Source: Mesobacillus subterraneus
Lineage (GTDB): Bacteria; Bacillota; Bacilli; Bacillales; Cytobacillaceae
Length of the DNA stretch: 64,000 nucleotides
Assembly: GCF_023715485.1 (NCBI RefSeq)
Contig: NZ_JAMBOF010000001.1
Coordinates: forward strand, 1 to 64,000
Reading direction: 5' to 3'
A program made the position numbers and the translations under genes. Shown piece by piece: positions 58,740 to 64,000 of the stretch (position 1 is its first letter; each line of letters opens with the position of its first letter). The notes beneath the pieces were generated by a model. It had not been told where the DNA came from and searched no databases. It saw nothing but the letters and a program-made list of their open reading frames with translations.

Positions 58740-59210
58740 TTATTTAAGACTGTTTTCATTAAGCCATTCCTCAAAAGTTGGCTCTTCCTGATAGCCGACA
58801 ATTCGGTTTACTTCTTTGCCATCCTTATATTGGACTAGTGTTGGAGTTGATTCGATTCCGTAATCATTCCATCCGTTTTCATACTCTAAAAGATTAAATT
58901 GAAGCATATTTACATTCATTTCTTTAGCGAGCGGAGCTAAAACAGGGGTTGTACGGACACAGTGCGGGCATGTTGGACTGTAGAAATATACTGTAGCATC
59001 TTCCCCATTTTTTATTATTTTGTCGAGATCATCTGGAGTGATGATGTTTTGATAATTTGGATCCTCAAGCTGCTTTACGGTCTCAGGATGCAAAGTCTCT
59101 TTTCCATATGGGTTGCCCTCTGCTTTTTCTTCATTTTGAGCCTTATTAATGAAAAATAATGCCGAGAATAAACCAACGATAATTAATAGAAATATGATTA
59201 CTTTTTTCAA
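58740..59210 (-). CDS. Membrane-anchored thioredoxin-like protein (BdbA-type)
   Basis: A 156-residue extracytoplasmic thioredoxin-fold protein. Residues 3-22 are a signal-anchor (VIIFLLIIVGLFSALFFI); the active site CPHC is in VYFYSPTCPHCVRT near residue 82, and the cis-proline is in IESTPTLVQY. The CPHC centre resembles DsbA-class oxidants. The TTG start lies one base past the bdbC stop, eight bases after AGGAGG within that gene's end, so the two are co-translated. It probably exchanges disulfides with BdbC. Confidence 0.9.
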   Translation of the reverse strand: MKKVIIFLLIIVGLFSALFFINKAQNEEKAEGNPYGKETLHPETVKQLEDPNYQNIITPDDLDKIIKNGEDATVYFYSPTCPHCVRTTPVLAPLAKEMNVNMLQFNLLEYENGWNDYGIESTPTLVQYKDGKEVNRIVGYQEEPTFEEWLNENSLK

Positions 59211-59211
59211 C

Positions 59212-59649
59212 TCACGCTTCCTCCTTAGTTTTTTTCCAAATAATAAAGCTTAGCGAAAAGATGATGATAAATGCTGTCAGCGCCAGGAATGGAATGGTGA
59301 TAAAACCAAGCCAGTTTATGTATTGGCCTGAACATGGCACTCTCCCGCAAGTATCCGCATTGTCAGCCATGAACGGCACTTTCTGCAGGGAGTAATGGTA
59401 CAGCGATATTAATCCGCCGACCGCTGACATAACCATGGTATAAAAGGAAATCCTGTAATCCTTTTTGACAACGGCGATTCCAAGGATCAATGCGAATGGA
59501 TACATCAAGATCCGCTGGTACCAGCACAGCATACATGGTTCATACTGGCGAATTTCTGAAAAATACAGACTTCCAAACATGGCAAGGATGGATGTAGCCC
59601 AAGCCGCAAATAAAAACGTCTCCCTAGTATCCTTTTTCTTTTGAACCAT
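59212..59649 (-). CDS. bdbC: Thiol-disulfide oxidoreductase BdbC (DsbB family)
   Basis: A 145-residue four-helix membrane protein of the DsbB/BdbC family. The first redox pair is CMLC in YEPCMLCWYQRILMYP near residue 40; the second is CGRVPC near residue 100. It oxidises its thioredoxin-like partner using menaquinone. B. subtilis BdbC (138) works with BdbD; here the partner gene is BdbA-like and lies directly downstream. The ATG at 59649 follows GGGGAGAG. Confidence 0.93.
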   Translation of the reverse strand: MVQKKKDTRETFLFAAWATSILAMFGSLYFSEIRQYEPCMLCWYQRILMYPFALILGIAVVKKDYRISFYTMVMSAVGGLISLYHYSLQKVPFMADNADTCGRVPCSGQYINWLGFITIPFLALTAFIIIFSLSFIIWKKTKEEA

Positions 59650-59914
59650 GTACAATCTCTCCCCTAAAAACAATGTATTCTCTGTTCAAACATTTCATAT
59701 AACAGAAATAGCCTATCTCTGATTACATCTTAAGGAATAAAGAGAAATATTTCAATTAACATTATGTGAATTATCCTACAGGTTAAATTAATAATTCACA
59801 GATTTTTAAATTAGCAAAAGGGGAAGCTAATTACACAGTAATATATTGAGACGATTAAGGGTATAGGAAATATGGTATTTATCTTTTTAGTGAATGAAAG
59901 GTGTGTAAGACCGT

Positions 59915-61453
59915 ATGACTGAATTGGATTTGTCCAAATTTGAGAAGAAAATGATCATCCGCAATACAAAGCAGGAAGATATTGATGGAATCATAAAAAT
60001 GCAGAATAGCTGCTTCCCTGGTATGCTGCCATGGGAGCGCGAGCAATTGGAAAGCCATCTCGAAATTTTTCCTGAGGGGCAATTCGTAGCCGAGTATGAC
60101 GGCAAAGTTATTGGCTCATGTTCGAGCCTGATCATAAATTTCGATGAATATGACGACCGCCACAGCTGGGATGATGTCACGGATAGCGGTTATATCACAA
60201 ACCATAATCCCGATGGCTATAATCTTTATGGAATCGAAGTCATGACCCATCCCGAGTTCAGGAGGATGAAGGTTGGCTACCGTTTATACGAAGCAAGAAA
60301 GGATCTTGCAAGGCAATTGAATTTAAAGAGTATCATCATCGGCGGCAGGATTCCGAACTACCACCTTCATGCCGAGGAAATGTCGCCGCGCGAATATGTA
60401 AGGCAGGTAGCTTCACATAAAATCTACGATCCTGTTCTTTCTTTCCAGCTGAGGAATGACTTCACACTGATGCGGATTAATCCGAACTATCTGCCGGATG
60501 ATCTGCAGTCAAATAAATACGCAACGTTGATGGAATGGAATAATGTCGACTACCAGCCAATGTCCAAGCGGTTCTTTAAGACAAGTAATCCAGTCCGTAT
60601 TTGTGTCGTCCAATATATGATGAGGCAAATTCAGTCATTTGATGATCTGGCGCACCAAGTTGAATATTTTACTGATGTCGCGTCGGACGCCGGTTCAGAT
60701 TTCGCGGTCTTTCCAGAGCTTTTCACAGCACAGCTTATGTCTTTCCTGGATGAGAAGACACCCTCGCTTGCGGTCCGCAAGCTGACAGAATACACCGAGC
60801 AATATATTGAACTATTCACCGACCTTGCCGTCCGCTATAACGTGAATATCATTGGAGGATCACATTTTGTAAAGGAAGATGATGAGGAAATCTACAATAT
60901 TTCATATCTCTTCCGCCGTGATGGAACAATAGAAAAACAATACAAGCTTCATATCACACCTAACGAAAGAAGATGGTGGGGCATCAGCCGCGGCGACGAG
61001 CTTCAGGTATTCGATACAGATTGCGGCAAAATCGCAATTCAAATTTGCTATGATATTGAATTTCCTGAGCTTGCAAGGATCGCAACAGACATGGGAGCGA
61101 AAATAATCTTCACTCCGTTCTGTACCGAGGATCGCCAGGGATATTTACGAGTCCGTTATTGTGCACAGGCAAGAGCAGTTGAGAACCAGATATACACCGT
61201 AATCTCTGGAACAGTCGGAAACCTTCCGCAAACAGAAAATATGGATATCCAATATGCCCAGTCCGGCATCTTTGCACCATCCGATTTTGAATTCGCCAGG
61301 GACGGAATCGTCGGTGAAACGAATCCGAATATCGAAATGGTCATGATCGGCGATGTCGACCTTGAAGTATTGAGACGCCAGCGTCAGGACGGCACAGTCC
61401 GCCAATTAAAAGACCGCCGCCACGATATTTATCGGATACAGTATAAAAAATAG
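59915..61453 (+). CDS. yhcX: YhcX: GNAT acetyltransferase fused to carbon-nitrogen hydrolase
   Basis: A 512-residue two-domain enzyme, nearly the length of B. subtilis YhcX (513). Residues ~1-210 are a GNAT domain (YGIEVMTHPEFRRMKVGYRLYEA binds acetyl-CoA). Residues ~225-505 are a nitrilase-superfamily domain with the Glu-Lys-Cys triad in FAVFPELFT, KLHITPNERRWWG and IQICYDIEFPE. The hydrolase may act on an omega-amide or similar amide; neither substrate is known. AAAGGTG lies 11 bases before the ATG. Confidence 0.93.
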   Translation: MTELDLSKFEKKMIIRNTKQEDIDGIIKMQNSCFPGMLPWEREQLESHLEIFPEGQFVAEYDGKVIGSCSSLIINFDEYDDRHSWDDVTDSGYITNHNPDGYNLYGIEVMTHPEFRRMKVGYRLYEARKDLARQLNLKSIIIGGRIPNYHLHAEEMSPREYVRQVASHKIYDPVLSFQLRNDFTLMRINPNYLPDDLQSNKYATLMEWNNVDYQPMSKRFFKTSNPVRICVVQYMMRQIQSFDDLAHQVEYFTDVASDAGSDFAVFPELFTAQLMSFLDEKTPSLAVRKLTEYTEQYIELFTDLAVRYNVNIIGGSHFVKEDDEEIYNISYLFRRDGTIEKQYKLHITPNERRWWGISRGDELQVFDTDCGKIAIQICYDIEFPELARIATDMGAKIIFTPFCTEDRQGYLRVRYCAQARAVENQIYTVISGTVGNLPQTENMDIQYAQSGIFAPSDFEFARDGIVGETNPNIEMVMIGDVDLEVLRRQRQDGTVRQLKDRRHDIYRIQYKK

Positions 61454-61461
61454 ACCCGAAG

Positions 61462-61486
61462 GCCTGCCAGTTTTGGCAGGCTTTTG
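61462..61486 (+). terminator. Intrinsic terminator after yhcX
   Basis: GCCTGCCA, loop GTTT, TGGCAGGC, then TTTTG. Confidence 0.8.
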
Positions 61487-61629
61487 TTGAGACTTTGTGA
61501 AACCTTTAAATGCTCTGGAGAGATAATTTACTTAATAACTGATGAAAATCAAGAAAAATTATGAACACTGGCCAATATTGTTTTATAATTAGCTGTAAGA
61601 TTGAAATCTTAATTTCAGGAGGGCATTCA

Positions 61630-63375
61630 ATGGATTGGAAAATGAAAGCCGAAAGATGGCTAGGGTTTGCCGGCTTGGATTCTGAGCTGAAAGCTGAGCT
61701 GCAAACATTTAAAGAAAATGAAAAACATTTAGAGGAAGTATTTTATAAAAATCTTGAATTTGGAACTGGCGGAATGCGCGGGGAAATTGGCGCAGGTACA
61801 AACCGGATGAATTTATATACTGTCCGCAAAGCGTCTGCCGGCTTGGCTGCATACATAGAACAACACGGAAATGAGGCAAAGCAGCGCGGAGTGGCAATCG
61901 CTTATGATTCTCGCCACAAATCACCTGAATTTGCGATGGAGGCTGCAAAAACTCTAGCAACTCGCGGTATCCAGACATATGTTTTCGAAGAGTTACGACC
62001 AACACCGGAATTATCATTTGCGGTGCGTCATCTGCACGCATACGCTGGTATCGTGATCACGGCGAGCCACAATCCGCCCGAATACAACGGTTATAAAGTA
62101 TATGGCTCAGACGGAGGCCAGCTGCCGCCTGACAGTGCGGATGAGGTCATCGCAAAGGTAGACGAAATAGAAAATGAATTGTCGATCGAGGTTATGGATG
62201 AGCAGGCGCTAAAGGAAAAAGGCTTGATCAAGATGATTGGACCTGAAGTGGACCGCGCATATCTTGAGAAGTTAATGACGATATCAGAGAATCCTACCTT
62301 GTCAGACGAAACGGATGTAAAAGTAGTATTTACGCCGTTGCATGGTACTGCGAACATGCCGGTTCGCAATATCTTGACGAATCTTAAATACCAGAGTGTC
62401 ACGGTAGTTAAGGAACAGGAGCTTCCTGATCCGGAATTTTCAACTGTGAAAAGCCCGAATCCGGAAGAGCATGCTGCATTTGAGCTGGCAATCCGTGAAG
62501 GAAAGAAAATCGATGCGGATGTATTGATCGCAACAGATCCGGATGCTGACCGCCTTGGTATTGCCGTGAAGGATCCAGACGGAGAATATATTGTGCTGAC
62601 GGGGAACCAAACTGGCTCGCTTCTGCTTCACTATATCCTCACACAAAAGAAAGAAAAAGCCACACTTCCGGCAAATGGTGTTGTATTGAAGACGATTGTT
62701 ACATCTGAGCTTGGCCGTAATATTGCTGCCTCTTTCGGCATCAATACAATCGATGTGCTGACAGGCTTCAAATTCATCGCTGAAAAAATTAAAGCGTATG
62801 AAGAATCAGGAGAGTACAAGTTCCTTTTCGGCTATGAAGAAAGTTACGGTTATTTGATCGGCGACTTTGCGCGAGATAAAGATGCAGTGCAGGCCGCCAT
62901 GCTTGCTGTTGAAGTGTGCGCGTACTATAAAAAGAAGGGCATGTCATTGTACGAAGCTCTTCAAAGTATCTTTGAAGAATATGGCTATTACCAGGAAGGA
63001 CTGCGTTCACTCACTTTAAAAGGTAAGGAAGGCGCGGAGCTGATCCAAAAAACACTGGGAGTATTCCGTTCGGAGCCAATCAAAAATCTCGGTGAATTGA
63101 AAGTGGCTGCTGTAGAAGATTATTTAACAGGAGTAAGGCTGAACGATAATAATGAGGAAGAAAAGATTGAGCTTCCGCCATCAAATGTCATTAAATATTT
63201 TCTTGAGGATGGCTCATGGATGTGCCTTCGCCCATCTGGAACGGAACCGAAAATCAAGTTCTATTTTGGCGTGAATGACAAGAGCCTTGCAGATAGCAAG
63301 CAAAAGCTCCAAAAGCTTGAGCAGGATTTCATGCAATTAGTGGATAAGAAAATGGAAGCTGCGAAAAAATTATAA
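61630..63375 (+). CDS. pgcA: Alpha-phosphoglucomutase PgcA
   Basis: A 581-residue phospho-sugar mutase, the same length as B. subtilis PgcA (YhxB), interconverting glucose-6-phosphate and glucose-1-phosphate. Domain I has the phosphoserine loop [17 protein letters not shown]; domain II the metal loop [10 protein letters not shown]; domain III the sugar loop GYEESYG; domain IV the phosphate loop [15 protein letters not shown]. Its product feeds UDP-glucose for glucolipid anchors and teichoic acid, and could supply the orphan GlgC upstream. The ATG at 61630 follows AGGAGGG; an upstream in-frame stretch is left out. Confidence 0.95.
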   Translation: MDWKMKAERWLGFAGLDSELKAELQTFKENEKHLEEVFYKNLEFGTGGMRGEIGAGTNRMNLYTVRKASAGLAAYIEQHGNEAKQRGVAIAYDSRHKSPEFAMEAAKTLATRGIQTYVFEELRPTPELSFAVRHLHAYAGIVITASHNPPEYNGYKVYGSDGGQLPPDSADEVIAKVDEIENELSIEVMDEQALKEKGLIKMIGPEVDRAYLEKLMTISENPTLSDETDVKVVFTPLHGTANMPVRNILTNLKYQSVTVVKEQELPDPEFSTVKSPNPEEHAAFELAIREGKKIDADVLIATDPDADRLGIAVKDPDGEYIVLTGNQTGSLLLHYILTQKKEKATLPANGVVLKTIVTSELGRNIAASFGINTIDVLTGFKFIAEKIKAYEESGEYKFLFGYEESYGYLIGDFARDKDAVQAAMLAVEVCAYYKKKGMSLYEALQSIFEEYGYYQEGLRSLTLKGKEGAELIQKTLGVFRSEPIKNLGELKVAAVEDYLTGVRLNDNNEEEKIELPPSNVIKYFLEDGSWMCLRPSGTEPKIKFYFGVNDKSLADSKQKLQKLEQDFMQLVDKKMEAAKKL

Positions 63376-63414
63376 TAACAACTATGTTTTAGCAGATAGA
63401 AAGGAACTAACTAC

Positions 63415-64000
63415 ATGTTAAAAAATCAAGTTGCAATCGTAACTGGTGCATCAAGGGGCATTGGCAAGGAAATCGCCGTCAAACTGGCTGAGCAGGGGAT
63501 GAAGCTTGCTCTTGCAGGCAGCTCAAAAGAAATCAACCAAACAGCTGAAGAGTTGAAACAGAAAGGTTTCCAGGATGTAATCGCCGTCCAAACAGATGTT
63601 AGTGAAGAACAGCAGGTAAAAAATCTAGTAGCAAAAACGCTTGATGCATTCGGTCAGATCGACATACTTGTGAATAATGCAGGCATCGGCTTCTTCAAGC
63701 TTGCCGAAGAAGTGACGGTCGATGAGTGGAAGAAGCTGTTCGAGGTGAATGTACAAGGTGTGTTCCTTGGTGCGACAGCCGTGCTGCCACACATGAAAGA
63801 ACGTAAGTCTGGCACGATCATCACAATTTCTTCAGATGTAGGTCGATACACGATTCCAAACGGAAGTGCGTATACAGCTACGAAATACGCCGTACAGGGA
63901 TTCTGTGGTTCTCTAGCCCAGGAAGTCAGAGAGTTTGGCATCCGCGTTGGGACAATAAATCCAGGTATGGTTGATACGTATTTTGCGGACTCCGAGCAAG
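63415..64000 (+). CDS. Short-chain dehydrogenase/reductase (3' end outside the window)
   Basis: The first 195 codons of an SDR enzyme. The cofactor loop VTGASRGIG is at residues ~9-17, DILVNNAGIG near 85, and the catalytic Ser-Tyr-Lys set in TIITISSDVG and YTATKYAVQGF. NINPG-type GTINPGMVDT closes the visible part. FabG-like enzymes and many NADP-linked alcohol dehydrogenases share these features, so the substrate is open. AAAGGAAC lies before the ATG, 40 bases after pgcA, with no terminator between, so co-transcription is possible. Confidence 0.88.
   Translation, partial: MLKNQVAIVTGASRGIGKEIAVKLAEQGMKLALAGSSKEINQTAEELKQKGFQDVIAVQTDVSEEQQVKNLVAKTLDAFGQIDILVNNAGIGFFKLAEEVTVDEWKKLFEVNVQGVFLGATAVLPHMKERKSGTIITISSDVGRYTIPNGSAYTATKYAVQGFCGSLAQEVREFGIRVGTINPGMVDTYFADSEQ

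Overview
The window reads as a chromosomal segment of a spore-forming Bacillota of the family Bacillaceae (Bacillus/Mesobacillus/Cytobacillus type). The grounds are strong AGGAGG ribosome sites, low-to-moderate GC, U-rich intrinsic terminators, H-type small acid-soluble spore proteins, the sporulation genes prkA and yhbH, cre boxes, a purine riboswitch, and gene blocks collinear with the Bacillus subtilis yhbA-yhbB-cspR / prkA-yhbH and yhcT-yhcU-yhcX / pgcA regions. Everything is called from sequence pattern and recalled family knowledge; no search was run.

Layout. 1-2160: 3' end of a 23S rRNA, a 5S rRNA and fifteen tRNA genes closed by one terminator, with a broken copy of the initiator tRNA 5' end inside the array. 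2300-10800: B3/4-domain protein, queG, yhbB-like amidase, trmL, nfrA, a 31-codon gene, prkA and yhbH (both with sigma-E-like promoters). 10800-15040: lipid kinase, small membrane protein, C39-like peptidase, BCCT transporter. 15073-15440: an IS1182-family remnant. 15579-18000: deoR and nupC with cre and DeoR-type sites. 18500-27300: an orphan glgC, NRDE protein, nitronate monooxygenase, aldo/keto reductase, DegV protein, Gfo/Idh/MocA oxidoreductase, and a pbuG-type purine permease behind a guanine-class riboswitch.

28059-31391: a cre-controlled operon of a P-loop ATPase and the four subunits of a 2-oxoacid:ferredoxin oxidoreductase. 31466-34125: HAD phosphatase, 3-methyladenine glycosylase, AI-2E-type permease, sspH. 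34164-43996: a signalling and polysaccharide block with a KinB-like kinase, an Hpt-REC-GGDEF-REC diguanylate cyclase, a HEAT-repeat protein, a membrane GT2 glycosyltransferase, an anchored extracellular protein, a lone receiver and a large hybrid-sensor histidine kinase.

44182-44463: the most striking item, a glutaredoxin-like gene whose first redox cysteine codon is an in-frame TGA followed by a bacterial SECIS-like hairpin, so a probable selenoprotein that ordinary gene callers would miss. It is followed by a second IS1182-family remnant. 45000-64000: LysM polysaccharide deacetylase, tcyP, YitT protein, pbuO with paired PurBoxes, a dihydroorotate-dehydrogenase-like/membrane fusion, a second H-type SASP, phosphate transport (DUF47-pit), a second aldo/keto reductase behind a possible structured leader, GlsB-type protein, a dense intergenic repeat cluster, yhcT, yhcU, a BdbC/thioredoxin pair, yhcX, pgcA and a short-chain dehydrogenase cut by the window end.
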